Source of the DNA: Conus ventricosus
Lineage: Eukaryota > Mollusca > Gastropoda > Neogastropoda > Conidae
Length of the DNA stretch: 45,000 nucleotides
Assembly: GCA_018398815.1 (NCBI GenBank)
Contig: CM031616.1
Span: forward strand, 36,568,351 to 36,613,350
Direction: 5' to 3'
Both the position numbers and the translations under genes were made by a program. Shown in pieces: positions 10,200-22,347 of the stretch (position 1 is its first letter; the number at the start of each line of letters is the position of its first letter). A model generated the notes under the pieces. It searched no databases and was not told where the DNA came from. It saw only the letters and a program-made list of their open reading frames with translations.

Positions 10200-10890
10200 A
10201 TCTCAAAAATGGAAGAAAGCTAATATTACAGTTATAAATTTTTTAAAAATGTGTAAGGAGTGATCCAGTCAGTTTTATTTCAGAGACTCGCAAATATTTG
10301 ACATAATAATTTGACACGTTAATCTTGATCATATGTTCAGAATAAACTCTGTCAAGAGCTTTAGCATAGCTTCTGCCAGAACGGATTTTGTATCATTCAG
10401 ACTTGCAAGTGATGGAAGACTTTACAAAAATTCTAGACAAAGGCAGGTACATTAATGCTATTTAACTTGATTTCAGAGAAGCGTTTGACTTTCTTCCTCA
10501 TGAGAGACGGATCATCGAACAATAATACCATGGAGTAACAAATCATTTAATGGCTGAGATAAGAAATCTATTTAAAAAACAAAACAAAACAACAAAAGAC
10601 AACCAAAAAACAGAGAGCAGTTAGTTTGAGTTGGAGATGTTTAGTCTGAGAGTGCTGGTGTTGTAAATCGAATACTTAGCCCTGTTTGTTTTTTCTTTCA
10701 CAATACTCGTTAACGACATGACTCAAACAATAAATGGTGTCTGTAAAACATCTGCAGTTGACAAAAAAAAGAAAAAAAAGAAGTAAAGATTATTATCATT
10801 TTGGATTACGTTTATACGTCTGATAACTGAATGCCCTAAGCGTCTTCAACAAACAAGATATTACATCACATTACAAGCCAAATAAATCAG

Positions 10891-10929
<39 letters not shown>

Positions 10930-12035
10930 CAGGGGAAAAAACGCACCTCGCAGTCACAAGTTCGGGACACATCCACATGTATCACTGCCCAGATTCGCCA
11001 TCTCATACTCCCTCTCCATCCATCACCCACCTGTTAAAAAGAAACCGATTATAATTGGATAAAGAACACAGGCATCCAAACACATATGATACTCCTGAAC
11101 ACAGTGCCGGCCCTGATGTATACATATTAATCAGGAGGGAAAATGAAAACGTTCAAGTTGAATTAAAACCGGAGAGAGAGGCAGAGTATCTGAGCTGATG
11201 TGGGAAATTATTCCAATTAAAAGGGGCCTGATAGACAAAGAAACACATATGATATATCCTATGATTAAAAGCTTTATGAAAAAAAAATTGGATTGGCCAT
11301 TGAAATGGTCAGGAAACCGAAACTCCTATTCCGATACTTCTGAATGTGAAACTAAGCATTTAGGGACGGAAATTTCTAGAAAAGGCTGTCATGATAAATG
11401 AAGGCATCCACACTACAGTTACAAAATGCATAGATGAGAAAGATTTAGAAATCATGTTCGATGAAGACTTGAAGTGTGATATCAGATTCATAATTCAGTC
11501 AACAAATTAAATAGATTACTTGGAATTATAAGAAGAACCTTATCTTTCAAAGACAGGGACACGTTTCTGAACTTGTGTAAGGGACTAGTGAGACTACATC
11601 TGGGGCATGGCAATACTTTGTAGCATCTGTACTTAAAAAGGCGGTCAGCTTGTACTGTCAAGGAGCAAAGATGAGGAACAAAACTGGTAAGGGATTCAGA
11701 GTTACTCATAATTATAGAAACGGGCTGGAATATTTCACATTACCCACTTTAATGGCAATAAGAAGTTGGGGTCACCTTATTCAAATCTTAGAGAAAAAAA
11801 AAGTGAATGTATCTGACTTCTTGAAATTACTATGTTTTGATGTGACAAGAAACAGAGCTGACAAAATGTTTATTGAATGTAGCCGTACTAACAGAAAAAA
11901 ATCACTTTCTAAAAGAATTGCATCTTTATAGAATAAATTAGCAGTCACCATCAAGAGCACAAAATATTAACACCTTAAAAAATCTTGTCGATGAATTGAT
12001 ATACTTTAAAGACGTAAGACATGAGTACGACAAAT
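10200..12035 (+). pseudogene. Heavily decayed CR1-like LINE copy
   Basis: Pieces of a reverse transcriptase can be followed in order across three frames. WKKANIT is near 10205, PVSFISETRKYL near 10265, VMEDFTKILDKGRYINAI and DFREAFDFLPHERR near 10405-10510, NDMTQTING near 10710, NKLNRLLGIIRRTLSFKDRD near 11500, GLVRLHLGHGN near 11585, and a C-terminal stretch to 12035 ending FKDVRHEYDK. The YADD box is lost (SAVDK at its place). Several stops and frameshifts are present, and a (CA)n tract with unrelated sequence interrupts it at about 10891-11160. It is the oldest-looking LINE in the window. The fragment at 12048 begins directly after it in the same orientation but is a different, younger copy. 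Confidence 0.75.
10891..10927. repeat. (CA)n microsatellite
   Basis: About 37 bases of CA repeat inside the decayed LINE copy. Confidence 0.95.
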
Positions 12036-12047
12036 AAGGAACACTAA

Positions 12048-13080
12048 ACCCTGAGCGCACTACTGAAGATCCAAGTAAGGATGTTCGCCGACGACACGAA
12101 GTTGTTTACAAGAGTACATGTTCCGAACAACCATGAAACCATGCAGAACGACTTGGACGAGCTGATGCAATGGTCTGACAAATGGCAACTGAAATTCCAT
12201 CCAGAGAAGTGCTGCGTCCTGAAACTAGGCCATGAAAGAGAAACGGAGTACTTCATGAACAGTAAAGACAAAGAGGCAACTCAATTAGAGTAAAACTGAA
12301 AGAAACACAGGCAGAGAAAGATCTTGGGGTGACCATCGACAAGGCGCTCTCTTTTAAGCAACACGTGGCACAGGCAACATCAAAGGCAAACCGCATTGTT
12401 GGAGTCATTCGCAGGACATTCGACTACCTAACACCGGTTACTTTTGTCCAGCTGTTCAAGGGATTAGTCAGGCCACTTCTGGAGTACGGTCACTGTGTGT
12501 GGAAGCTGGACGAGAAAAATCAAAAAGGCCTTTGCGCTGAAGTGGAAAACGTCCAGAAGAGGGCGACCAAAATGTTGGGCCCTCTGAAGGACCTTCCGTA
12601 CCCCGAAAGGCTACGTCGGCTGAAGCTTCCATGTCTGGAACACAGGAGAAAGCGGGGAGACGTAATTGAAGTCTACAAGTACCTGCATGGCTTCTACAAG
12701 GTGTCACGCCCTGACTTCCCTGTCGCCACGAATGAGCTGAGATCCATCAGAGGCAACTCCCTGAAACTTCAGAAACCAAGGCATCGTCTCAACGTACGGG
12801 GCAACTACTTTGCAAACAGAGTTGTGAACCTCTGGAATAGCCTCCCGGATGATGTGGTAACAGCGCCATCGGTACACGCCTTCAAGAGAAGACTGGACAA
12901 GCACTGGGCAGCACTACCTTCAGTGTACGACCCAGAATGCCTAGTTTAATTGTTCAGTAAGTGATCTGATTGGCACCATCCTCAAACCACCCAGGCCAAT
13001 CAGTTTAGTCGAGAACCTGAACATGGTCCTATGAAAGGACCTGAATCTTGTATCGTCAAAGTCAAAGTCAAAGTCAAAGA
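12048..13080 (+). pseudogene. CR1-like LINE, 5'-truncated, nearly intact C-terminus, (GTCAAA)n tail
   Basis: The copy starts at the catalytic box MFADDTKLF. It continues through QWSDKWQLKFHPEKC, EKDLGVTIDKALSFKQHV, GLVRPLLEYGHCVW, VQKRATKMLG, RRKRGDVIEVYKYL and NRVVNLWNSLPDDVVTAPSV to a stop at 12947-12949. One frame break is near 12270; one extra G in the GAGGC run joins both frames as KEGNSIRVKLKETQAEKDLG. No substitution stop is seen. After about 100 bases of UTR it ends in four exact GTCAAA copies (13055-13078), a tail unlike the TAC and GAA tails of the other families. GC-rich codons and little decay mark it as one of the youngest LINE copies here. The endonuclease and most of the reverse transcriptase are missing. 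Confidence 0.9.
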
Positions 13081-13512
13081 TGAAACTTTTAAAAGCCTAG
13101 CAGCTAGCTAAATGCTGTCACTATCATTTCTGATTTTCGATGGTGTTCACACCTGCTTACGTTGATATGACAAACTTCTTCTTCCAGTAATGTTCAGCGG
13201 TCATCAGGTTGACCATTATTAACATACGAAACTGGAATAACAAAACCAGGAATGATGGCAAGGGACCTATCTCACAAAACACACCACCAAAACCGCTTTA
13301 AGATGGGCAGCGAAAATGGATTTTTTTTTCTTTTTCAGTCGGATGCCAGCATGAAACAGGTAAACAACACAGCTGCTTTGAATATAGTCATCGAACAACG
13401 TAAGCTACGTCATCACGTAAACATACAAGTGGCAACATGGCATCTTGATAGACACAGCCGGTAACTGCACAGTACAATTCTATGGTTACTATTTGCTTTG
13501 AAGGGTCCAGGA
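13081..13512. other. Region upstream of the putative FICD first exon
   Basis: No gene or element recognised. If 13513 is the FICD start, this stretch should contain its 5' UTR and promoter. I see no TATA box in a convincing position. Confidence 0.35.
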
Positions 13513-13750
13513 ATGACTCCAAAGTTTCTTGCACATGTTTTACTAATAACAATACTTGTGATTTGTCTTATAACGTGTCTTTTTGAGTTTACAAACTTGA
13601 CTGATGACAGCCGGCAGTTGTCAATGTGCGGTACTGCCACAAGAGGCGGCCGCTCTGACAGTGCAAGTGTTGATGGAGCAGCTGGAAGTTGCCACCAGCT
13701 GGGCACATCCGTTACACTTCGTGCAACACACAAATTGCCAGTTAATCCGG
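13513..13750 (+). CDS. FICD: Putative FICD first coding exon: membrane anchor and luminal stalk
   Basis: From the ATG at 13513 the frame encodes a short basic N-terminus (MTPKF) and a hydrophobic segment of about 20 residues (positions 5-26, rich in L, I, V). A polar stalk of about 50 residues follows, and the frame meets a strong GTGAGT donor at 13751. FICD is a type II ER membrane protein with just this layout: a signal anchor and stalk before the TPRs. The exon lies 3 kb upstream of the TPR exon on the same strand. Its phase as read (238 nt, one base over) does not match the acceptor at 16711, which needs two; one extra G in the CCGGG at the donor would make it fit. The stalk itself has no diagnostic motif, so assignment rests on position, topology and donor. 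It could be another membrane protein's exon. Confidence 0.45.
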
Positions 13751-14139
13751 GTGAGTAGATATCAAACATAATCATATAAATTCCAGTATATACCTGTAAT
13801 CATTATGCTTAACAGTGTTTCACAGTCGCTGGCTGTTCACTCGTATAGATCTGTTTGGAATATCAACTAGATAGATGAAAATGTTCAGTCTTGTCTTGTG
13901 TGGTGGGCAGCTTGCACAGTTTATAGGCCTCTTCTCACAGGCTGTCTGCGCAGTTTTTGATCAGTATTACTAAAAATAAACAGTCCAGTTACTTTCATAC
14001 GGTTTCAATTTTTTGTGCTCCCATATCTAGCTGCGATTTCTGATGATATTTGTCATATTGACCAATAGTCCCACATTCATTGTGAAATATAATTTTTTAC
14101 CAGTCAAGTGTAGATAAATACAATTACTAAAGAGAGATG

Positions 14140-15306
14140 AAACTTACAGTTTTGATCATTATAGATGGTTTTACCACGGTGATACATGATGTATCAACCT
14201 CAACCATGCGACTCTTCACAGACAACACTGCCTGCCACAAGACTATCAGGAAGGCTAGCGATCAATCCATCCTCCAAGAAGACCTGGATATACTGGAAGC
14301 ATGGGAGCAGATTGGCTCATGTCCTTCCACCCAGACAAGTGCCACATACTACACTTTGGCAAAAAACACAAGACCGCTTACCACCTGCACTGCCAAAATC
14401 TCCAGTCCATCACGGAGGAAAAGTATCTGGGTGTTACCCTTTCTACCAATTTCAAATGGGAACCCCACATCAGCAACATCGCCAACAAAGCCTCCAAGAC
14501 CCTTAACTTTGTCAAGTAGAACCTCAAGATAGGCTCCATCAAGACAAAAGAGAGAGCCGACAAAACCCTGGTTCGCCCGACCCTGGAGTATGCCTGCCAA
14601 GTATGGGACCCCTACCAGGAAGGGGACAAAACAGCGCTTGAAAAGGTGCAATGAAGGGCGGCACGCTGGGTAGTCAACCACTATCATCAGACTTCCAGCG
14701 TGAATGGGATGTACGAACAACTTCATTGAGCACTACTTAAAGACCGACGGCGTCAGATCCGGCTTCGACATTCTTCAGATTCCATCATGGAGACATCATG
14801 ATTGACTCTGTACATGTTCCTCCTCACCACACCCATCACTATGACACTCATAACTCCCACGTGCTGCAGTATGCCATCGAGTCCTACTACAGAAACTATA
14901 GGAGGAATGGTTTCTTCACACGCATTGGGAGAGAATGGAACGACCTTCCAGCTGAGGCAGTAACATCAGTCTCCCTGGAGGGCTTCAAATCTTGGATATA
15001 ACCCCCTTCCCCCTCCCCCTTCCCCATCCCCCTTCCCCACCCCCTCTTCTGTACCCCCTCACCCCTCTCCTGCACCTGTTGTCCTTCCCACCCACTAAGG
15101 AGAAGGGTCTACCTGTGCCCCGCCTAGAGGCTTGAACATATTAGTGGTGACGTGACGCCCAAGCCTTTCCTCCCTTCCCCACCCACTTCAAGCTGTTGAT
15201 CCAGGCAGCATCTTCATATGATATATTTTGTTATCCCCAGAAACCCTTTTTTAGTGTCAGAATCTTCAGCTGGTTGATGGTGGACAGCTAAGAAAGAAGA
15301 AGAACA
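14140..15306 (+). pseudogene. CR1-like LINE remnant in the FICD intron, GAA tail
   Basis: The fragment reads LFTDNTACHKTIR (a YADD-region equivalent with the second Asp changed to Asn), then LQEDLDILEAW, DWLMSFHPDKCHILHFG, EEKYLGVTLSTNFKWEPHI, ANKASKTLNFVK and a stop. After that come LVRPTLEYACQVWDPY, RAARWVVNHYHQTSSV and finally REWNDLPAEAVTSVSLEGF. The frame break at the GGG near 14303 closes with one extra G. Several substitution stops are real decay. A C-rich 3' UTR follows and ends near 15306 in AAGAAAGAAGAAGAA. It resembles the copy at 6032-6713 in tail and motif wording. It sits in the same orientation as FICD, between its putative first exon and its TPR exon. Confidence 0.85.
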
Positions 15307-15438
15307 TGTTTTCAAACTGACCAACGGTCATGGGCTACTGGTCAATATGCTTAGCAACAGCCTTTTAGATAAATTCTCGGAAGGGCACTAAGGAAAGTGT
15401 AGATCTCCGTCAAGATCGAATGGATTCTAGATTAGGAT

Positions 15439-15468
15439 CCCCCCCCCCCCCCCCCCACACACACACAC
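15439..15468. repeat. Poly-C run followed by (CA)n
   Basis: About 18 C followed by about 12 bases of CA repeat. Confidence 0.95.
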
Positions 15469-15559
15469 AAATTTAGTCTATTTATTCTTGGCCCACATCA
15501 AATAATGAAATCAGTCAAGTAGCTTTTACATAATTTTACTGAATGTGTCCTGGATTTAC

Positions 15560-15895
15560 CTTGATCAGATCTGCTCCAACCTTCAGTATCATTCTTAACC
15601 ATATTCCATCTTTCCACCAAGTTTTATTGTCATCAGTGCGTTTGTGATTTGGTAATCCTGCTGAGACAAATCAACCAACCAATGGAAAAAAAACAACCAT
15701 ACTGTTCTTGGAAGAGCACATACTTTAGCGAAGGTTGAACAGATCCTGAATCAGACCTTTAATCCAGATCGTCACCACCGACCGATTCACTCTAAAATTT
15801 CTAAAGTGGTTTTGCCCTTGGCTCATCTTCCATCTCTCCGCAAAGTTTTGTTGAAATGAGATCAGCAGATTTTGCAGAATCTTGTTGACTGAGGA
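15560..15895. repeat. Two diverged copies of a dispersed-repeat motif
   Basis: Two segments, near 15600-15665 and 15825-15890, share the pattern CATCTT(C)CA..T...C..CAAGTTTT.TTG, then a variable part ending in AATC.TG.TGA. This wording resembles a short interspersed motif common in invertebrate genomes, but I cannot name the family. No coding content. Confidence 0.4.
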
Positions 15896-16710
15896 CACAG
15901 GTAAGAACATGATATTGTTGGCAGAGGAAAATGTTGAAAAGCAGGGTACAGTATTCCAGTGCAGCTTGACTTGCTTAAGAGGATATGTAGATGAACACGC
16001 AGACTGCATTTTGATTTCCGTAGAATCCTTTCAGAATCACGCTAACTTTTGTCTTAAAGACTGAATTTCTATTCATTGTTTTACTTTTATACTGATTTGT
16101 GTAAGTTGCACGTTTTGCGCTAGATTTTGTGATACTTGCTTCCAGTTTCTGTAATATGTCTTTTACTGGTTGTTTTGGGAGGTCACTGGATTTTGATTTT
16201 TTGCTGATGGTGGTGAGAATACCACAGAATTATATGTACCTGTGCAACATAGGATGGACAAATCCAATGACTGAACTAGGTTGCTTTCTCTGATGAGTCT
16301 CACCCTTGAGATGAAAATAGAAGGCAACACAAATGTTTATATTCATAAGACAAAATTCAGTGGTACCTAAATCCTACCTGTGAAGGATTTATTATTTCTA
16401 CTTTAACTCTACCTTCATTCCTCCTTCCCTTTTCCCCTCTCCCATCGTATTAATCTTTGCAAAGTTATTGCCATAATGATGGTAGATTTGTTTGTCTGCT
16501 CTTGTTTTTTACCCATACCAGAGATCATTGTATGACTGATGTAGTTTCTTGTGCTGTGTTACAAACTTCAGATGATAGCAGTCATTGACAGTATGACTAC
16601 AGTTAACAGGGGGTCGTTCTGTGATTACAGTGACTGTCAGATCGATGAAGTGCAGATTTAGTCTCAGAATTCGTGCAGCACTGACAGATGAGTTCATTTT
16701 GTTGGCACAG

Positions 16711-17253
16711 ACGTGAAGAAAGAACCATGTCTGCCCTGCACGTGGCCCTGCTCCTGCAGCAGAAAGGCCAGACAGACAAGGCACAGAAAGTGTTCCAGCA
16801 GGCGCTGAAGTTGGACCCGGACCACGCCGACATCCTCGCAGCCTACGGAGAATTCCTGGAGCTACATTTGAAGGACGTGCTGCAAGCCGATCACTACTAC
16901 AAGATTGCCCTTGAAGTCAACCCTGCGCACAGCAGAGCCCAGGTGAATCGGCAGCGCACGAGTTCCGCTGTGGAGGAGATCGACCGGAACCACCTGAAGC
17001 GCATCGACCAGAAACGGGGCTGTTCTACACGGTGCCAGCCAGCCATCCTGCCCTGCTCCGCGCCAAAGAGGAGGCCTATTTCGCCCACATTTACCACAGC
17101 AACGCCATCGAGGGAAACACCCTGACTCTGGCAGAGACCAGGGCGATTGTGGAGACCAAGACGGCAGTAGGGAGGAGGAGTCTGACAGAGCAGAATGAGG
17201 TGCTGGGGTTGGATGCCGCTCTCAGCTACATTAACAACTCTTTGGTCAACAGG
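16711..17253 (+). CDS. FICD: FICD (Fic-domain protein adenylyltransferase), TPR and inhibitory-helix exon
   Basis: FICD AMPylates and de-AMPylates the ER chaperone BiP. This exon runs from a CACAG acceptor to a GTAAGG donor at 17254. About 181 codons are visible. Residues 5-80 form TPR-like helices (ALLLQQKGQTDKAQKVFQQA, LKLDPDHADILAAYGEFLEL, ADHYYKIALEVNPAHSRAQV). NRQRTSSAVEEIDRNHLKRI, the helical linker, follows. The inhibitory helix motif is HSNAIEGNTLTLAE, with Ser and Glu of the (S/T)xxxE(G/N) signature intact. It closes with SLTEQNEVLGLDAALSYIN, typical of the family just before the Fic core. The frame breaks at GGGG 17016-17019; one extra G gives KRGLFYTVPASHPALLRAKE and an exact phase-0 end. 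The catalytic HPFxxGNGR exon was not found downstream; the corrupted block from 19120 is the obvious place for it. Codons are GC-rich compared with the flanking introns. Confidence 0.92.
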
Positions 17254-19119
17254 GTAAGGTCCTTATTGTGATTTTTTTAACTTCATTTTGTTTGACCCTT
17301 CTGTAGCATTATTCCCAGTTTAGCTGCCCTGTACACCACTGTATCCAGGTATTTGCTCTGTTGCTGTTCCAGTGCCCACAGTCCAAAGGCAGTTTAGTAA
17401 AAGTTATGGGAGTACTGCTAACGTAGGAAGATGAGCTGCCTACTGTGTACACTAAATACTTAGCATTGGATCTCTGTTTAAGTGAACATGCCTCTTCTGA
17501 GAGAGACTGCTATTGACGTACATTGAATAACTTCCATGAATTGTCCACTCCATGAAATCATCACAGGCATGATGCTCAGAGTCACCACATGAGCTGACCT
17601 TAAGGTGTAGCAGTTTTCTTCCTTTGTAATTTTGTTCATGTAGAACATGACAGAGATGATGCTGAGGAGTTCCATTTTGTTCTGAGACTATGTGACCAAG
17701 CTGTGTTTCTACACTTCCTTTCTTTAACAGTTCTACCAGGTTAACCAGGCCAGAGAGGTGAGGCTCTTGCAGTAATGTTCAAGAAATTTGACCAATGCAT
17801 TGTTAGAGTCCTCCATCAAGGGAGAAAAACTCAACTATGTAGTTCCAGTGTTGCCATTCGAGTTCAGAGCATGCTTTTTGTTTGTTTTTTTGAATTCATT
17901 AAAAACAAAAAGTTATTTATTTATTTTTGTTGTTCAGAGCACACTCAATAAATTTGAGTATAACTAGGAGCTGGCAGGGCTAACAAAATCCCCCTTCTGA
18001 TGGGATTTGAATCCACAACCTCCCAACTATTCAGCATATAGACGTCTAAACGTGGAGGCACAGAGCCCGATCAGTGGTGGGTCTGTGTTAGTTGGTTGGT
18101 TTCATATGGTAACACAAGATCATAGTAATTCTAGCATTTGGTATGACTTAACTTTGGTTGAAGTCTAAAAGGTTCATTTGAAGAGAACAAAACTTCGGTA
18201 TGTTTAACTGTTGTGCTCTCTGTGATAAATATATTGATACCAGTCTGTTGACTGCTGCTGTGTAGAACAATCCTACCTCACAGCATTAGACATCAGGACA
18301 TTCTGCCATCGTTCCTTTCTCTCAGTTTTTCACAAATGTTATGTTATTTTTAACCACTGCAGAATGACAAGTACCTATTTGGACCAGTGCGACTGACCAA
18401 CCCATGGTCAGTCATGACCACCACCACTCCCAAAAAAAAACCACAAAAAAACCAAACAAACAAACAAAATTTGGAGGAAAAAAAAATCACCATCATCGTC
18501 ACTTAACCTGGTTTTAAATTGTACTTAAAACATCTTCAGTATGAAAGGAATGGCTGAACAAGTGGCTGAAGCTTCCAGTGGGGAACAAGAAGTTGGTGCT
18601 AAAGTGGTCGCAGATATGATAAACAGAATCACGGCTTTGGCTTATTTACTATATTTTAGACATCTGCTGTTCAAAAAAAAAAAAAAAAAAGACAAGCTTT
18701 GTCTTTGTTTGAACATAGCTTTTAGGAATTGCAGAAAATAAGTTGCAATACATATAATGTGTTACTCTTTGACTGGCATCAAGGTTTAGACTTTGACAGT
18801 TTACAGTGGCATATTTGCGTTTGAAAAGTTCATTATATCGCCACTGAGTCTGAATGAAATTCAGTAGATGGATGTCAAAGTTGGTGAATTTTTGCATTGA
18901 AAATTACATTTAAAAAGAATTTAAGAAATTGTCTCCATTGTGTAGAGTTTCACAGTATTTCATAATGCTTCAGCACCAGATGAAAATTGTCCACTATATG
19001 ATTAATGATATGTTGGGATAGAACAATATAGTAAGATATAAGAATAAAAAGTTGGTTTAAATTGAATAATGAAACTATCAGGAGAATAGCTACTGTTATA
19101 TCATTCAAGTATCATCCCT
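17254..19119. other. FICD intron or downstream sequence; no further exon recognised
   Basis: A/T-rich sequence with poly-A and T tracts. I looked for the expected continuation of FICD (helix after NR, then the Fic core) and did not find it. A 27-nt stretch at 17731-17757 has acceptor- and donor-like borders but does not resemble FICD. A tRNA-like repeat remnant lies near 18000. Confidence 0.5.
17976..18075 (-). repeat. Possible tRNA-derived SINE remnant
   Basis: The minus strand carries GGATTCAAATCCC (18002-18014), close to the pol III B box, about 40 bases after a degenerate A-box-like region. The layout resembles a tRNA-derived SINE head, but the A box is poor. Confidence 0.35.
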
Positions 19120-19379
19120 TTTTTTTTTTTAAAAAAAATTTGGTTTTTTTTCCCGGGGGGGGGAACCGGGGTTTTCCCTTTTTTTTTTTTTTCCCCCCCC
19201 AAAAAAAAAAAAAAACCCCCCCAAAAAAATTTGGGGGGGAAAAAAAAATTTTTTTTCCCTTTTTTTTTTAAAAAAAATTTCACCCATTTTTTTCCCCCAA
19301 AAATTTTTGGGGCCCTGGGGAAAAATTTTTAAACCCCTTTTTTTCCCCGGCCCCCCCCCCCCCTTAAGGGTTTTTTTCA

Positions 19380-19410
<31 letters not shown>

Positions 19411-20502
19411 AAGGGGGGGGGTTTTTTTTTGGGGGGCCCAAAAAAGTTGGGGGGTTTTTTCTTTTTTTGGGGGGGGGTTTTTTTAAAAGGGGTTTTTTTT
19501 TTAAAAAAAAAAAAAAAGGGGGCCCCTTTTTTTTTTTTTTTTTTCCCTTTTTTTCCCTTTTTTTTTTTAAAATTTTTTTCTTTTTAAAATTTCCTTTGTT
19601 TCCCCCAAAAAAAAAAACCCCTTTTTTTTTTTTTTTTTAAACCCTTAATTTTTTTTTGGGGGAAATTTTTTTTTTTGGGGTCCTTTTTAAACCCCTTTTC
19701 CCTTTTTAAAAAATTTTTTTTTTAATTTTTTTTTGGGGGGTTTTTTTTTTGGGGTTTTTCCGGGGGGAAAAAAAAAAATTTTAAATTTTTTTTTTTTTAA
19801 AAAAAATTTTTTTCCTTTAATTTTTCCCTTTTTTTTTTTTTCCCCCCGGTTGGGGGGGGGGAAAAAACCGGTTTTTTTTGGGGGGGGGTTTTTTTTTTAA
19901 AAAAAAAAAAGGGGGGGCCTTTTTTAAAACCCTTTTTTTTTCCCCCTTTTTTTTTTTTTCCCCCCGGTTTTTTTAAAAAAAAATTTTTTTTTTCCCCCCC
20001 CCTTTTTTTCTTTTTTCCCCTTTTTCCCTTTCCCCCCTTTTTTTTTTTTTTTTAAAAAAAAACCCCGGAAAAAAAAAGGGAAATTTTTTTTCCCCCCGGG
20101 TTGAAATTTTTTTTTGGGGTTTTAAAAAATTTTTAAAAAAAATTTTTTTTGGGGGGGGCCCCCCCGGGTAAAAGTTAAATTTTCCCCCCCTTTTCCCCCC
20201 CCCTTTTTCCCCCCTTCTCCCCCCCCCCAAAAAAACCCAAAACCCCCCCCCCAAAACCAAAAAAAATTTTTTTTTTTTGGGGGGTTTTTTTTTTTTTTTT
20301 TTTTTTTTGGGGGGGGGGGGGGAAAAAAATTTTTTTTTCCGGGGGAAAATCCCAATTTGGGGGGCCCCCCAAAAAAGGAAAACCCCCCCCCAAAGGGGGC
20401 CCCCCCTTGGACCCCCCAAACCCCCCGGGTTTTCCCCCCTTTTTTTTTGGGGCCTTTTTTTTTTTTTTTAAAAAAGGGTTTTTTTTAAAAAAATTTTTTT
20501 TT

Positions 20503-20548
<46 letters not shown>

Positions 20549-20674
20549 TTTTGGTAACCCCTTTTTTTTTTTTTTTTTTTTCCCCTTTAAAACCCCTTTT
20601 TAAAAAAAGGGGGGGGGGGGGGGGGGGGGGTTTTTTAAAAAATTTTTTGGGAAGAAATTTGGGGGGAAAAAGGG

Positions 20675-20708
<34 letters not shown>

Positions 20709-21265
20709 AAGGGTTTTTGGGGGGGTTCCCCCCCCCCCTTTTTTTGGGGGGGGGCCGGGAATTCCCCGGGGGGAAAAAAAAGGGGGGGGGGGAAAAACCC
20801 TTTTTTTGGGGGTTTTTTTTCCCCCTTCCGGGGGTTTTAAATTTTTTTAAACAAAAAAAAAAAAAAAAAAATTTTTTTTTAAAAAGGGGGGGGGGGGGGG
20901 GGGAAAAAAGGGAAAAAGGAAAATTTTCGATTTTTTTTTTTTTTGGCCGGGGGGGGTTTTTGGGGGGGGAAAAAAAAGGGGGGTTTTTTTTGGGGAAAAA
21001 AAAAAAAGGGGGGGGGCCTTTTTCCTTTTTTGGGTTTTTCCTTTTTGGGGGGGAAAATTTTAATTTTTTTGCGGGTTAAAAAAAAGGGGGGTTTTTTTTT
21101 TTTTAAAAAAAAAATTTTTTTTTTTTTAAAAAATTTTAATTTTTTTTTTTAAAAATTAAATTTTTTTTTTTTAAAAAAAAATTTTTTTTTTTTTAAAAAA
21201 AAAATTTTTTTTAAAAAATTTTTTTTAAAAATTATTTTTTTTTTTTGGTTTAAATTTTTTTTTTT

Positions 21266-21300
<35 letters not shown>

Positions 21301-21339
21301 AAAACCCCCCCCCCCCCCCCCCCCCCCCCCCCTTTTTTT

Positions 21340-21376
<37 letters not shown>

Positions 21377-21420
21377 ACCCCTTTTTAAAAAAAAAATTTT
21401 TTTTTTGGGGGGGTTTGGGG

Positions 21421-21454
<34 letters not shown>

Positions 21455-22314
21455 CCCCCCCCCTTTTATTTTTTTTTTTTTTGGGAATTTTTTTTTTTTT
21501 AAAAATTTTTGTTTTTAAGGGGGAAAATTTTGTTTTTTTTTTAAAAAACCCCCCAAAAAAATTTTGGGGGGAAAAAAAAAATTTTTGGAAAAAAATTAAT
21601 TTTTTTTGGGGGGGGGGGGGGCCCCCCTTTTAATTTTTTTTTTTTTTTTTTCCAGGGCCAAAAAAAAATTTTTTTGTTTTTGAAAATAAAAAAAGGGTTT
21701 TGTTTTTTTTTGTTTTTTTTTGGGGGGTTTTTCCGGGGGGGAAGGGGTTTTAAAACCCCAAAAAAAATTTCGGGGCCCGGGGGGAACATTTTTTTTTTTC
21801 CCCTTTTTTTGGGTTTTTTTTTGGGTTTAAAAAAGGTTTTTTTTTTTTTTTTTTTTTTCCCCCCCCCGGGGGTTCCTGTGTTTTTTTGGGGGGGTTTTTT
21901 TGGGGGGGGCCCCGGGGGGGTGGCCTCCCGGGGGCCTTTTTTTGGGTTTTGGGGGGTTTTTTTGGGTTTTTTAATTTTTTTTAAAAAACCCCCTTTTTTT
22001 TTTTTTTTTTTTTTTCCCCCCCTTTTTTTTTTAAAAAAAACCCCCCAAATTGGGGGTTGGGGGAGGGGGTTTTGGGGGGTTTTTTTTTGGGGGGGGGAAT
22101 TTGGATTGCAGGGGGTTTAAACCCTTGGGGGGGGGTTTGGGTTGGCCGTCCCGAAAAATTTTTCCTTTTTTTTTTAAAATTTTTTGGGGGGGTTTTTTGG
22201 GGGAATTTTTTTTTTTCCTGTCGGGAAAAAAATTTTCCTTTTTTGGGGGGGAAAAAAAATTGAAAAGTTTTTTGGGGGTTTTTTGCAAAAAATTTTTAAT
22301 TTTTCCCTTTTTTT

Positions 22315-22347
<33 letters not shown>

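Noticed and set aside
5464..15460. CRISPR array, bacterial operon, ribosomal RNA or phage-like system
   Set aside because: No regularly spaced repeats with unique spacers, no Shine-Dalgarno-led gene clusters and no rRNA sequence were seen; the content is eukaryotic.
17731..17757. A 27-nt microexon with acceptor- and donor-like borders downstream of the FICD exon
   Set aside because: The encoded FYQVNQARE does not match the expected FICD continuation, and such short matches arise by chance.
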